Shown here: positions 34,378-43,851 of the stretch, piece after piece | Layout of the letters: the number at the start of each line of letters is the position of its first letter | Numbering within the stretch: the first letter of the stretch is position 1 | Origin: Parabacteroides goldsteinii | Lineage (GTDB): Bacteria > Bacteroidota > Bacteroidia > Bacteroidales > Tannerellaceae | Direction: 5' to 3' | Length of the DNA: 64,000 nucleotides | Assembly: GCF_015550595.1 (NCBI RefSeq) | Contig: NZ_JADNBB010000014.1 | Span: forward strand, 96,099 to 160,098 | Notes under the pieces: generated by a model | The model's input: only the letters and a program-made list of their open reading frames with translations | Told to the model about the DNA's origin: nothing | Databases searched by the model: none | Translations under genes and position numbers: made by a program

Positions 34378-37347
34378 TTACAAACAAAAAGACGGAAGTC
34401 TTATTGCCTTAATCTGATCATACTATTTTTCTGTATGGGAATCAGCATCGGCTATGCAGCCGATAACGACAGACCCTGGATGGTCCAGGGACAAGTTCTT
34501 GAACAGACAGAGCCACCCTTCCCGTTGGCCGGTGTTAATATATTTGTAAAAGGAACAAATATAGGAACAGTGAGCGACCAGAACGGATATTTCTCCATTA
34601 ATGCCAAACGAGGAGATATACTTGTTTTCAAATTCCTGGGTTTTAAAGATTATGAACATGTTGTTTCCCGCGCAATCAGTAACCTGACGGTATCTTTGAG
34701 TTCCGATTCGGAAGAACTGGATGAAGTAATCGTAACCGGTATTTCGGAAGAAAGAAGAATAAATTCTGTTTCCTCCGTTTCAACACTGGATGTCACCAAA
34801 AATATGGTAACCAAACCGATTACTTCTTTATCACAATCTTTACAGGGAGGTATTACCGGTCTGAGTGTGTCGCAAGGTTCCGGTTTGCCGGGTGCCGATG
34901 CGGCTACAATTAAAATCCGTGGTATCTCTTCCCTTATGACTAACAACGACCCGCTGGTGTTAGTCGATGGTATCCCTATGGACATGAATCAGTTAGACCC
35001 GAATACAATTGAGAGTGTAACTGTATTGAAAGATGCTGCCGCTGCCGCTATTTATGGTGCCCGTGCCGCTAACGGTGTAATCGTTGTAAAAACGAAACGC
35101 GGCATGCCGGGAAAAGTGAGCGTTTCTTATAACGGATATCTGGGCGTTCAGCAGGCAACTTACCTGCCGGAGTTCGTTGATGCAGCCACGTATATGGAGA
35201 TGGTAAATGTGGCAAATACGAATATAGGAGGCGATCCGACTTATTCGCCGGAGACAATTAATGCAACTCGCAGTCACACGGATCCGATAAAATATCCGGA
35301 TACGGACTGGATGGATTACTTGTTTAAGGATGGTTTGATTCATAGTCATTCTGTTGGTATATCCGGTGGTAGCAACCTGGCGCGTTTTGCTTTGACGGTA
35401 AACTATCTTCAAAATGAAGGTCTGATAAAAAAGGCCAAGTCGGATCGGCTGAATATCAGGGCGAATACCTCAGTCAATCTATTGGATAACCTGTCTGTCA
35501 ATATGGACTTCAATTCTTATCGCACGAATCGGTATGAACCGATGTACAGGGACGAATCTTATACAGGCGACATTATCGGATATACGTACCGGACGTCTCC
35601 GACTATTATTCCGGTATATCCGAAGAAAGAAGGCAGCCATATCACCTATTATGGGAACCGTCCTGAACAACGAAACCCGGCTGCCATGCTTGAACGCGGT
35701 GGGCAGTTTAAAGCACTGGAAGATAACATCAGTATTAATATCGCTCCCCGTTGGGAAGTACTCCCCAAATTGATTTTACGTGGACAATACTCCTATCGTA
35801 TCAGTAGCACGGCAAACAGTCGTCAAAGACGTTCTTACAATTTCTTCGATTATGAAACAGATGCTTTCCTGCAAACCTGGGGAGCTATCAATTCGGCAGG
35901 AAAAGACAGAAGTAGCTATTACTATATTGGTGGAACCGCCGAGTATACATTCGAAAAAAACAAACATCGTTTGTTCGTAATAGGAGGATACAATCAGGAA
36001 CTGACTAATAGCGGAGACTGGGACCAATGGGCGATGGTTTCTATGTTTGCCAAAGCCAATTATACATTCAATGATCGTTATTTACTGGAGGCAACTGTTC
36101 GTCGCGACGGATCTTCCCGTTTTGGCAAAGGTCATAAATTCGGTGTATTCCCTTCCATCGGTGTCGGTTGGAATGTACACGAAGAACCATTCATGAAAAA
36201 TCTGAAGTTCGTAAACAATCTGAAAATAAGAGGTTCTTACGGTTCATTGGGTAATGAGAACATTGATAAATTGTATAAATATCAGAACTTGATCAATGCA
36301 GGTAATGGCAATGAAGAAGTATATGGCAACCCCAATTTAACCTGGGAAACCGTTCAGATGCTAAATGTCGGAGCTGATATCCGCTTATTTAAGGATCTGG
36401 ATATTACGATTGATTATTATAATAAGCTGACTAAAGACCTGATTCTCGAGCCGCCTATTTCTTTTATCGGAGGAACAGGGAAAACCTATTTGAATTCCGG
36501 AGAACTGAGAAACAAAGGTTGGGAAATAGACCTTAATTACAGTAAAAGATTGACGAAGGATTTTAGCTTCAACATCCACGGAGGTTTAAGTCATAATGAA
36601 AATAAAATCAAAAGTCTGTTTGGCGGTCCGTATGATAATGGAGGAAGCATAAACAAAGAAGGATATGCATTAAGCAGTTTTTATGTTTATCCGACTGCCG
36701 GTTTACTGCAAGAGAGTGATTTTAACAAAGACGCAACAGGCAACTGGGTACCGAAAGAAGGTGTTGTTATTTATGACGGACAGCAACCGGGTGATATTCA
36801 TTATATTGATAACAATAAAGACGGTAAAATATCAACAGAAGACCGTGTCATCAGGGGAGATGCGCAACCTAAGTTAAACTACTTTGCCAATATCTCGCTG
36901 GATTGGAAAAATTGGAATCTGGAAGTCCTGTTTCAAGGCGTGACCGGTGTCGACGCTTATTATTCCGCACCTTATTCATTCGGTCTGGATACATCCGGCG
37001 ATGGGTTGACTCCGCTATCTGTGCAAACAGATTACTGGACGCCGGACAATCCTAACGCGCGTTATCCGCGTCTTGCTCCTAATGCCACTTACGGCAACAA
37101 CGGCCACCAATCGGATTTCTGGTTTTTCGATGCCAGTTACTGCCGTGTGAAATATATGCAGTTGGGATATACTTTCGATCAGATCGGATTAAAGAAAATC
37201 GGTATCTCAAGTATCCGTTTGTATATAAATGCCCAGAATCCTTTCACATTTGCCAAAGACGATCTGGTGGATCCGGAAAGTAGAGGACAGATGAGTTCAT
37301 ATCCTTTGGTGAAGACATATTCTTTCGGCGTTAATTTGAATTTCTAA
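34351..37347 (+). CDS. susC: SusC-family TonB-dependent outer-membrane transporter
   Basis: This 998-aa protein is the outer-membrane channel of a polysaccharide-utilisation locus. It starts with a signal peptide (LNLIILFFCMGISIGYAA), then a carboxypeptidase-regulatory-like domain (about 45-130: GQVLEQTEPPFPLAGVNIF), a TonB-box-like and plug region (DEVIVTGISEERR, then IKIRGISSLMTNNDPLVLVD and AAAAAIYGARAANGVIVVKT), and a beta-barrel ending YSFGVNLNF, with the terminal Phe of outer-membrane proteins. It is paired with susD 13 bp downstream. Its mRNA should begin with the duplicated structured leader. Substrate is unknown but the downstream enzymes point to a uronic-acid-containing glycan. Confidence 0.95.
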   Translation: MKTNLCKEMLQTKRRKSYCLNLIILFFCMGISIGYAADNDRPWMVQGQVLEQTEPPFPLAGVNIFVKGTNIGTVSDQNGYFSINAKRGDILVFKFLGFKDYEHVVSRAISNLTVSLSSDSEELDEVIVTGISEERRINSVSSVSTLDVTKNMVTKPITSLSQSLQGGITGLSVSQGSGLPGADAATIKIRGISSLMTNNDPLVLVDGIPMDMNQLDPNTIESVTVLKDAAAAAIYGARAANGVIVVKTKRGMPGKVSVSYNGYLGVQQATYLPEFVDAATYMEMVNVANTNIGGDPTYSPETINATRSHTDPIKYPDTDWMDYLFKDGLIHSHSVGISGGSNLARFALTVNYLQNEGLIKKAKSDRLNIRANTSVNLLDNLSVNMDFNSYRTNRYEPMYRDESYTGDIIGYTYRTSPTIIPVYPKKEGSHITYYGNRPEQRNPAAMLERGGQFKALEDNISINIAPRWEVLPKLILRGQYSYRISSTANSRQRRSYNFFDYETDAFLQTWGAINSAGKDRSSYYYIGGTAEYTFEKNKHRLFVIGGYNQELTNSGDWDQWAMVSMFAKANYTFNDRYLLEATVRRDGSSRFGKGHKFGVFPSIGVGWNVHEEPFMKNLKFVNNLKIRGSYGSLGNENIDKLYKYQNLINAGNGNEEVYGNPNLTWETVQMLNVGADIRLFKDLDITIDYYNKLTKDLILEPPISFIGGTGKTYLNSGELRNKGWEIDLNYSKRLTKDFSFNIHGGLSHNENKIKSLFGGPYDNGGSINKEGYALSSFYVYPTAGLLQESDFNKDATGNWVPKEGVVIYDGQQPGDIHYIDNNKDGKISTEDRVIRGDAQPKLNYFANISLDWKNWNLEVLFQGVTGVDAYYSAPYSFGLDTSGDGLTPLSVQTDYWTPDNPNARYPRLAPNATYGNNGHQSDFWFFDASYCRVKYMQLGYTFDQIGLKKIGISSIRLYINAQNPFTFAKDDLVDPESRGQMSSYPLVKTYSFGVNLNF

Positions 37348-37360
37348 AACAGATAGCATT

Positions 37361-39016
37361 ATGGAATTAAATAATATATTTTCAAGAAAAGTATTGACAT
37401 TGCTTACAGCCTCTCTGATACTCTGCGGCTGTGAAGATTTTTTAACACGAGATCATCCGACTGCTGTGACAGATGATGATTTTTGGGGTACAACAAACGA
37501 ATGTAGTGCCGCATTAGGCGAATGTAAATATTGGCCGCAGGGTACATATCATTACACTGCCCCTTATTTATCTTATGTACATTTGGAGGGTGCCACCGAC
37601 AATTTATACTGGTCGGGCAATTTCAAAGGTGAGATCGTCAATATGGGAAATGGTTCGGTAACCACCACAACCGGAGGTTACATGAACGATATATGGACAC
37701 AGTATTATATACGAATCCGCCGTTGTAACCGTTTTCTGGAGCATGTAGACAATGCCTATTTTGTAGAAGAGACAGAAAGAGAAAGAATGCGTGCGGAAGC
37801 ACGTACGTGGCGTGCGTGGTATCACATGCAATTATTACTTTTTTACGGACAGCATGATGGAATTCCAATTCAGGACCGAACGCTTAATGGTGAAGAAATT
37901 TATCAACCCCGGAAAACGGTACAGGAATGTTTGGATTTTATCAATCAGGAGTTGGATGCCGTAATCGCCATTAAAGACGACAAAGTATTTCCTTTTATCT
38001 GGGATAGAGATCGCCGTGACCGTATGTGTGCTGCATACGCATTGACTTTAAAGATGGATCTGAATTTGCAGTTCAAGCAATACGATATTGCCAAAATAGC
38101 AGCCAAGGCTATTATCGATAGCGGTAACTTTGAATTATACTACAGTACGGCAACCGATGGCGATCCAGGTAAAAACTATCGTGATATGTTCCGTTATACA
38201 GGACAGGATAATAAAGAACGTATTATGTACAGGGGTAGCGGTTGTTCGGAAGCCTGGTTCCGCAATGCACCCCAAACTCTAAGCGGTCAGGGAGCTGCCA
38301 GCGTATTGAGATCGTTCGTAGACGCATTTGAAACAGCCGACGGAGTTGCTTTAAGCGATCTGCCGGCAGATGAACGGACTAAATTCGAGCGTGAGCCGTT
38401 GTATAAAGATCGCGACCCTCGTTTGTATGCGACAGTTGTTTTACCTGATGACGAAACTTCTTTTGCGAACTATGCATATAAACCTTTTGAAGAAGGAGGA
38501 GCTGATCAAGTGGGAAAAGTAGGTGCTTCACGAACCGGATATTGGTTGAAAAAGTTTCTGGATGAACAAGACAGACCAAATCCCGGTGGTGGTAGTTTGT
38601 ATTTTCCTTTGTACCGTTATGCGGAAGTATTATTGGATTATGTGGAATGTCTGGTAGAAACCGGCGACTGGCAGAATCCGAATGTTGAGAAATACATCAA
38701 TATGATCCGTAACCGTGCAGGAATGCCCAATATGAATAAATCGGTATACAACACGCAGGAAAAAGTACGTGAATTGTATCGACGTGAACGCCGTGTCGAA
38801 CTTTCTTTTGAAGGAAAGCGTTTCTGGGATATCCGCCGTTGGGAAATCGGAAGTAAAACAATGACAGGTATGGCCCAGGGGGCATGGAATCCGAATAGCC
38901 AATCTTTCGTGATCGTAGAAGAGAGAAGTTGTACGTTCCCGAAATATGACTCATGGCCAATACCGCAAACAGAGGCTACTGCCAATCCGAATATCGAACA
39001 ACCGACTGGTTGGTAA
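37361..39016 (+). CDS. susD: SusD-family nutrient-binding outer-membrane lipoprotein
   Basis: This 551-aa lipoprotein (lipobox SLILCGC, Cys24) is the surface lid of the SusC channel and binds oligosaccharides. Family features include DFLTRDHPTAVTDDDFW near the start, TPR-like helical repeats, RAEARTWRAWYHMQLLLFYG, and a C-terminal YRRERRVELSFEGKRFWDIR and RWEIGSKTM segment. The gene starts 13 bp after susC. Its last residues end in TEATANPNIEQPTGW, a typical SusD terminus. Confidence 0.95.
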   Translation: MELNNIFSRKVLTLLTASLILCGCEDFLTRDHPTAVTDDDFWGTTNECSAALGECKYWPQGTYHYTAPYLSYVHLEGATDNLYWSGNFKGEIVNMGNGSVTTTTGGYMNDIWTQYYIRIRRCNRFLEHVDNAYFVEETERERMRAEARTWRAWYHMQLLLFYGQHDGIPIQDRTLNGEEIYQPRKTVQECLDFINQELDAVIAIKDDKVFPFIWDRDRRDRMCAAYALTLKMDLNLQFKQYDIAKIAAKAIIDSGNFELYYSTATDGDPGKNYRDMFRYTGQDNKERIMYRGSGCSEAWFRNAPQTLSGQGAASVLRSFVDAFETADGVALSDLPADERTKFEREPLYKDRDPRLYATVVLPDDETSFANYAYKPFEEGGADQVGKVGASRTGYWLKKFLDEQDRPNPGGGSLYFPLYRYAEVLLDYVECLVETGDWQNPNVEKYINMIRNRAGMPNMNKSVYNTQEKVRELYRRERRVELSFEGKRFWDIRRWEIGSKTMTGMAQGAWNPNSQSFVIVEERSCTFPKYDSWPIPQTEATANPNIEQPTGW

Positions 39017-39025
39017 TAACAATAC

Positions 39026-39063
39026 AAGAAGAAGGTGCTTCGAGGTGCCTTCTTCTTTCTTCT
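39026..39063 (+). terminator. Terminator behind susD
   Basis: AAGAAGAAGG (39026-39035) pairs with CCTTCTTCTT (39048-39057), followed by a T/C-rich stretch. It lies just behind the susD stop codon. Confidence 0.65.
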
Positions 39064-39064
39064 T

Positions 39065-39322
39065 CTAAAAATTACGCTTCAGCCACAAAGAAAAAAAACG
39101 ATCATAGACCATATAAAAGGGCCCTTCCTTCGTTACAAAATCTTTCTCCAGCAATCCTTTTAATGCCGATTGAACGGAACTACTCGACGGCAGGCTATAT
39201 TTATGGATAAATTTCCCGGATATTAAAGCCGTAGCTTTTCCTTCCTTGCAAATGGCAATCATCAATTCTTTTTGTTTTTCCGGTAATTGATAAAGCAACT
39301 CGGAATAAGTAAAGGAATAAGA
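39065..39322 (-). pseudogene. Remnant of an ATPase_2-like gene (C-terminal winged helix)
   Basis: The minus-strand frame reads SYSFTYSELLYQLPEKQKEL (with in-frame TGA just upstream) and continues to VYDRFFSLWLKRNF at the stop codon. This matches the last ~85 residues of the ATPase encoded at 15285-16439 (IPEKQKELLYAIAKDGE, ASSVQSATKKLLEKDI, VTDKLFSMW). The Walker A and B parts are missing upstream, so only a C-terminal fragment survives. It lies between the two convergent halves of the polysaccharide locus. Confidence 0.8.
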
Positions 39323-39427
39323 TCAGTGTCATACAATTTCCTTTTTACGCAAAGACAATTATTATCTTATAATAATCATCATAACATAATCGGATTCCGA
39401 TTTTAGTTCCATCCGGTAGAAAATGAA

Positions 39428-39474
39428 ATTCCTTCCGAAAGAAATCTGAATTTCTCCCGGAAGGAATCTTTTTT
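39428..39474. terminator. Hairpin between susD region and kduD
   Basis: ATTCCTTCC/GGAAGGAAT and AGAAAT/ATTTCT form a nested stem with a CTGA loop, followed by TTTTTT on the + strand. On the minus strand it lies just behind kduD and can serve as its terminator. Confidence 0.7.
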
Positions 39475-39510
39475 ATCTATAAAGACAACTGTCTTTACTA
39501 TAACTAATTA

Positions 39511-40302
39511 TCAGGGTTGTTTTCCGATATAAGCCAGGATACCGCCGTCAACATACAACACATGTCCGTTTACGAAGTCGGATGCATCAGAAGCGAGGAA
39601 TACGGCCGGTCCCATCAAATCTTCCGGAGTACCCCAACGGGCAGCCGGTGTCTTTGCGATAATGAAAGAATCGAACGGATGACGTGAGCCGTCCGGTTGA
39701 GTTTCACGAAGCGGAGCTGTCTGCGGAGTAGCAATATACCCCGGACCGATACCGTTACACTGGATGTTATATTGACCGTATTCGGAAGCGATATTACGAG
39801 TCAGCATCTTCAAACCGCCCTTAGCAGCCGCATAAGCAGAAACGGTTTCACGTCCCAGTTCGCTCATCATAGAACAGATATTGATGATCTTTCCGTGACC
39901 TTTTTTGATCATGGAAGGGATAACTGCTTTTGAAACGATGAACGGAGCGTTCAGGTCGACATCGATCACCTGACGGAATTCGGCAGCCGACATTTCATGC
40001 ATCGGAATACGTTTGATAATACCGGCATTATTTACCAGGATATCGATCACACCTACTTCTTTCTCGATCTGGGCAACCATAATATTTACCTGCTCTTCAT
40101 TGGTTACATCACAAACATATCCTTTTGCCTCAATGCCTTCCGCTTTGTAAGCAGCCAAACCTTTATCTACCAATTCCTGTTTGATATCGTTGAAAACGAT
40201 CTTTGCACCAGCTTGGGCAAAGGCTGTAGCCAATGCAAAACCAATTCCGTAAGAAGCACCTGTTACAAGTGCCACTTTTCCTTCTAATGAGAAATTTACC
40301 AT
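39511..40302 (-). CDS. kduD: 2-dehydro-3-deoxy-D-gluconate 5-dehydrogenase
   Basis: KduD reduces 2,5-diketo-3-deoxygluconate to 2-keto-3-deoxygluconate with NAD(P)H, after KduI in uronate breakdown. The 263-aa protein is a classic short-chain dehydrogenase: Gly motif TGASYGIGFALATAFA, NNAG near residue 90, catalytic Ser in INICSMMSE, and YAAAKGG with the Tyr-x-x-x-Lys pair, then GPGYIATPQT. It is the last gene of the minus-strand GH88-DUF2264-kduI-kduD operon, 13 bp behind kduI. Confidence 0.95.
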   Translation of the reverse strand: MVNFSLEGKVALVTGASYGIGFALATAFAQAGAKIVFNDIKQELVDKGLAAYKAEGIEAKGYVCDVTNEEQVNIMVAQIEKEVGVIDILVNNAGIIKRIPMHEMSAAEFRQVIDVDLNAPFIVSKAVIPSMIKKGHGKIINICSMMSELGRETVSAYAAAKGGLKMLTRNIASEYGQYNIQCNGIGPGYIATPQTAPLRETQPDGSRHPFDSFIIAKTPAARWGTPEDLMGPAVFLASDASDFVNGHVLYVDGGILAYIGKQP

Positions 40303-40315
40303 TTTAGTACTCGAT

Positions 40316-41158
40316 TTATTTTAAGTCTGTAATTTTAGAAAAATCCTGATCGCCATAATCGAGGTTCTCACCACCCATACCCCAGATAAAGGTATAATTG
40401 TGAGTAGCAGCCGCACTGTGGATAGACCATTCAGGAGACAAAACAGCCTGGTCGCCTTTCATCCAGATATGACGGGTTTCATCTACCTCCCCCATAAAGT
40501 GGCAGATAGCCTGATCCTCAGGGATATCGAAATAGAAATAAGCTTCCATACGACGGCTGTGAACGTGTGCCGGCATCGTGTTCCATACGCTACCCGGTTT
40601 CAGTTCGGTCATCCCCATCTGCAACTGGCAGGTGGGCAATACCTGATTCACGATCATCTTGTTGATATTACGGTCGTTCGACATTTCCAGCGAACCCATA
40701 GCGGCAACAACAGCATCCGCCTTCGTCACTTTCTTATCAGGATAGTTACGATGAGCCGTGGTAGAATTGAAGTAGAACTTAGCCGGATTCTTCGGGTCCT
40801 TGCTTTCGAAAGTTACTTCACGGTCACCCGAACCCAGATAAAGTGCTTCTTTAAAATCCAGTTCGAATGTAGCATCTCCGGCTTTCACAATACCGGGACC
40901 GCCTACACTGAAAATACCCATTTCACGGCGCGTTAGAAAATAAGGAGCTTTCAACGGATCGATCGCTTCCAATTTCAATACTTCGCCGACAGGCATTGCA
41001 CCACCTACGATCATTCGGTCGTACATGGAATAAACCATATTCACTTCATTCGGTACGAAAACCGTCTCGATCAGGAAATCCCGACGAATACGCTTGGTAT
41101 CGTACAGCTTTGCATCTTCCGGATGCGCAGCATAACGCAATTCATAATTTGTTTTCAT
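40316..41158 (-). CDS. kduI: 5-dehydro-4-deoxy-D-glucuronate isomerase
   Basis: KduI isomerises 4-deoxy-L-threo-5-hexulose uronate, the product formed when unsaturated uronic acid is released. The 280-aa cupin-type protein contains the family's [20 protein letters not shown] start, [13 protein letters not shown], and the zinc region [17 protein letters not shown] with His and Glu ligands. Length is the family norm of about 278. It sits between DUF2264 and kduD, which perform the steps before and after, so pathway placement is clear. Confidence 0.97.
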   Translation of the reverse strand: MKTNYELRYAAHPEDAKLYDTKRIRRDFLIETVFVPNEVNMVYSMYDRMIVGGAMPVGEVLKLEAIDPLKAPYFLTRREMGIFSVGGPGIVKAGDATFELDFKEALYLGSGDREVTFESKDPKNPAKFYFNSTTAHRNYPDKKVTKADAVVAAMGSLEMSNDRNINKMIVNQVLPTCQLQMGMTELKPGSVWNTMPAHVHSRRMEAYFYFDIPEDQAICHFMGEVDETRHIWMKGDQAVLSPEWSIHSAAATHNYTFIWGMGGENLDYGDQDFSKITDLK

Positions 41159-41172
41159 CTTCTTATTTTATC

Positions 41173-41201
41173 TTTAATTTTCAATTCTCCATTTTCAATT
41201 A
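41173..41201 (-). repeat. AT-rich AATTGAAAATTG repeat, copy 3 (inverted)
   Basis: Read on the minus strand, TAATTGAAAATGGAGAATTG starts at the stop codon of the DUF2264 gene and continues GAAAATT. It lies inside the operon between DUF2264 and kduI. Confidence 0.65.
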
Positions 41202-42419
41202 CTTAAGCGCATGATCGGCTTTCACATCGCTTTCACCGTTCCAGGCACGAAGATTCGTCCATTCGGTGTAAGGAGCCGACCAGAACTCGTCGGTTGCCGG
41301 TAACCCCAGCGGCAACAAACCTACTGCACAAAGATATACACTCCCCGTATTTATATAAGACTCTGACATATCGATTTGTTCACCGGTGAAGCCTACACGT
41401 AACCAACCGTTCGCGTCGAAGTTTTTCGGTGACTTCATCACATTACGGATCACGGCAGTCAGGCCGCAACGTACCTGTGCCGGTTTTACCCGTTCAGGCA
41501 GTATATGCATCAGGCTGGCTTGTGCCAGTGCGTGGAATGCTCCGAAGCGATATACGATAGAACGACCTACCACAGGGAAAGTACCTTCCGGCGAGATAAA
41601 TCGTTCCAGTTGTTCCGCATACCGGGTATGACGAGGCAACTGTGTCTCTGCAAAATCAGCTCCATCGATAGCATGCTTCTTCATAACCAACAATACATCC
41701 GTCAGCATCGGATGGATAACGAAGCTGTTATAATAGTCCATGTGGAAATCAGGGCCATCGCCATACAAAGCATCCCCTTTATACCACTGATCACGGAATT
41801 TGTAAACGCCATAGGTTAGACGCTCCATATCACATTCACCGGTAAATTCAAGCAAAGCGGCTTCTACCGTAGATGCGAATAGCAACCAGTTGTTTTCCCA
41901 GGGTTTAATATTGCGGCTACGTTTCAATTCGGTAATCATCCATTCTTTCGCCTGCGGGTCGAGGTTTCCCCACAACTGTTTCGGAGCACGCAGCAATCCC
42001 TGTGCCAGGAAAGCAGCATCCACCAGGGGTTGATAAGGTTTACCAAAAACCAGATAGTCGGGCGAGTCGGGATTTACAGCATTCTTCAAACCTTTTACGG
42101 TCAGGCGGATATATTTATCGCGCAATTGTCCTTCCGGTGTATTGTCAGGTCCCAGTTCCAACCAGGGAGCAATACCGCAGATCAGGCGACCGACAGCTTC
42201 CAGATGAGAGAAATCGCTTCTGTCTTTCGACAGAGATTCGTAAGGCATATTCTTCTTCAGTGTATTGTTACTCAGGTTTGTCAACACCGGGTCGGCAATA
42301 CGGGTTAAGGTTTCCACCCAAAAGGCACGATCCAGCGTACCGTCCTGCTGCGCTTTTCCCGCCAGGGAGAAACACAGGCTACATACTAAAATGACTGTTG
42401 TTTTTAATAGATTAGTCAT
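41199..42419 (-). CDS. DUF2264 protein (GH154-like)
   Basis: This 406-aa secreted protein (signal peptide ending SLAGKAQQ) belongs to the DUF2264 family, which has been linked with glycoside hydrolase family GH154 and glucuronidase activity. Visible segments: EAVGRLICGIAPWLELG, a long helical core with ENNWLLFASTVEAALLEFTG, GDGPDFHMDYYNSFVIHPM with acidic residues that could be catalytic, and RSIVYRFGAFHALAQASLMH. The alpha/alpha-barrel look is similar to GH88. In the operon it probably trims a glucuronic acid-bearing glycan before or after the GH88 enzyme. The exact linkage is unknown. Confidence 0.8.
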   Translation of the reverse strand: MTNLLKTTVILVCSLCFSLAGKAQQDGTLDRAFWVETLTRIADPVLTNLSNNTLKKNMPYESLSKDRSDFSHLEAVGRLICGIAPWLELGPDNTPEGQLRDKYIRLTVKGLKNAVNPDSPDYLVFGKPYQPLVDAAFLAQGLLRAPKQLWGNLDPQAKEWMITELKRSRNIKPWENNWLLFASTVEAALLEFTGECDMERLTYGVYKFRDQWYKGDALYGDGPDFHMDYYNSFVIHPMLTDVLLVMKKHAIDGADFAETQLPRHTRYAEQLERFISPEGTFPVVGRSIVYRFGAFHALAQASLMHILPERVKPAQVRCGLTAVIRNVMKSPKNFDANGWLRVGFTGEQIDMSESYINTGSVYLCAVGLLPLGLPATDEFWSAPYTEWTNLRAWNGESDVKADHALK

Positions 42420-42424
42420 GGTAT

Positions 42425-43627
42425 TTATTTTTCAGTCAGTTTTTTTAAACGCATCAATGCCTCTACATAATAATAATCGGCATAGCTCAAAGGAACATCC
42501 ACTTCACTGTTTCCGGGGAAATGGCCGGTTGAATGCATCAAGGCAAAATTGCAGTTTGTACCTTTAGCTGCCAAATATTCAGGACTGGTCAACGAGCGCA
42601 CCTGTTGTTCTGCAAAATCCAGATAATTCTTTGCCTCTTCACTCTTATCCAGCTGGCTCAGTTCGATCAGGGCAGAAGCCATGATAGCGGCAGCCGAAGC
42701 ATCTCTCGGAACGTCAGGAATACCCGGAGCGTCGAAGTCCCAATACGGCACCTTATCTGCCGGCATATTCGGATGGTTCATGATAAATGCAGCAACATGT
42801 TTAGCCTGGTTCAAGTATTCCGGTTTACCGGTTTCGCGGGCCATCATGGTAAATCCATATAATGCCCAAGCCTGGCCACGGGCCCATGCCGATTCGTCGG
42901 CTGCTCCCTGATGGGTTTGTTTCTTATGAGGAACCCCCGTTATCGTATCGTAAGATACGACATGATAACAGCTATAATCGTCACGAAAATGATTGTTCAT
43001 TGTTTTATCTGCATGGGAGATAGCCATCTTGCGGAAACGGTCATCACCGGATGCTTTCGACGCCCAGCTGAAAAATTCGAGGTTCATCATATTATCGATA
43101 ATAACCGGGAACTGCCAGATGTTCTTATTAAAGTCCCAGGAACGGATCGCGCCCACCCGGTCATCAAAACGGGTAGCCAGCGAATTTGCCCCCGTCAGCA
43201 TCACGTCCTTATATTCCGGTTTGCCGGTCAGGCGATAACCATTACCATAACTGCAATACAACATAAAGCCGACATCATGACTATAAGTAATATTCTTCAC
43301 TTCTTCCACGCGATCGGTATACATTTCTGCATATTTCTTCAATTCGGGAGTCGGGTTGTTTTCATAAAGATACCATAATTCTCCAGGGAAGAAACCGCTA
43401 CACCACCAGGAATAATCGCTGGTTTCGAGTGTACCTTCTTTATTAACCGCTTTAGGTAGACGACCTTCCTGATTTTCCAGATCTTTAGCCATTAGAAGGG
43501 CTTGTTCTGTAGAGGCTTTCAGACCCCGGTCGATAACATCAGCGATAGGTTCTTGTTTTGGCTGTGAATCACAGGCCGAGAGTAAAATTGTGGCCGCGAA
43601 CACGCCATAAGAGAGTAATTTATTCAT
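42425..43627 (-). CDS. GH88 unsaturated glucuronyl hydrolase
   Basis: GH88 enzymes release the 4,5-unsaturated uronic acid from the non-reducing end of lyase products. The 400-aa protein is a predicted lipoprotein (LLSACDSQ, Cys19). The two key aspartates by family comparison are Asp71 in LETSDYSWWCSGFFPG and Asp178 in FPVIIDNMMNLEFF. The Trp-rich DESAWARGQAWALYGF segment is also a family hallmark. It heads the operon that feeds KduI and KduD. No lyase that would make its substrate is in the window, so this function must come from elsewhere. Confidence 0.9.
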   Translation of the reverse strand: MNKLLSYGVFAATILLSACDSQPKQEPIADVIDRGLKASTEQALLMAKDLENQEGRLPKAVNKEGTLETSDYSWWCSGFFPGELWYLYENNPTPELKKYAEMYTDRVEEVKNITYSHDVGFMLYCSYGNGYRLTGKPEYKDVMLTGANSLATRFDDRVGAIRSWDFNKNIWQFPVIIDNMMNLEFFSWASKASGDDRFRKMAISHADKTMNNHFRDDYSCYHVVSYDTITGVPHKKQTHQGAADESAWARGQAWALYGFTMMARETGKPEYLNQAKHVAAFIMNHPNMPADKVPYWDFDAPGIPDVPRDASAAAIMASALIELSQLDKSEEAKNYLDFAEQQVRSLTSPEYLAAKGTNCNFALMHSTGHFPGNSEVDVPLSYADYYYVEALMRLKKLTEK

Positions 43628-43664
43628 GATAAAAATAGGTTATTAAGTTTTTAAGTTTGTGGCA

Positions 43665-43672
43665 AATATACT
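43665..43672 (-). promoter_or_regulatory. -7 promoter box of the GH88-kduD operon
   Basis: TATATTTG on the minus strand matches TAnnTTTG, 37 bp before the GH88 ATG at 43627. Confidence 0.55.
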
Positions 43673-43851
43673 GGTTTATATTCTAAAAAACGACATCGCT
43701 TTATGAAAAACACTAAAAACACAGAATATTAGCGGCTTTCTTTTACTCGTAACACGTTTGAAATATCAATGTAATATTTACTTCAAACGGCCTTAATCCC
43801 ATCTTAATACATGTTACCTTACTTTGCACTCAGAACAAACAGGTAAATGAC

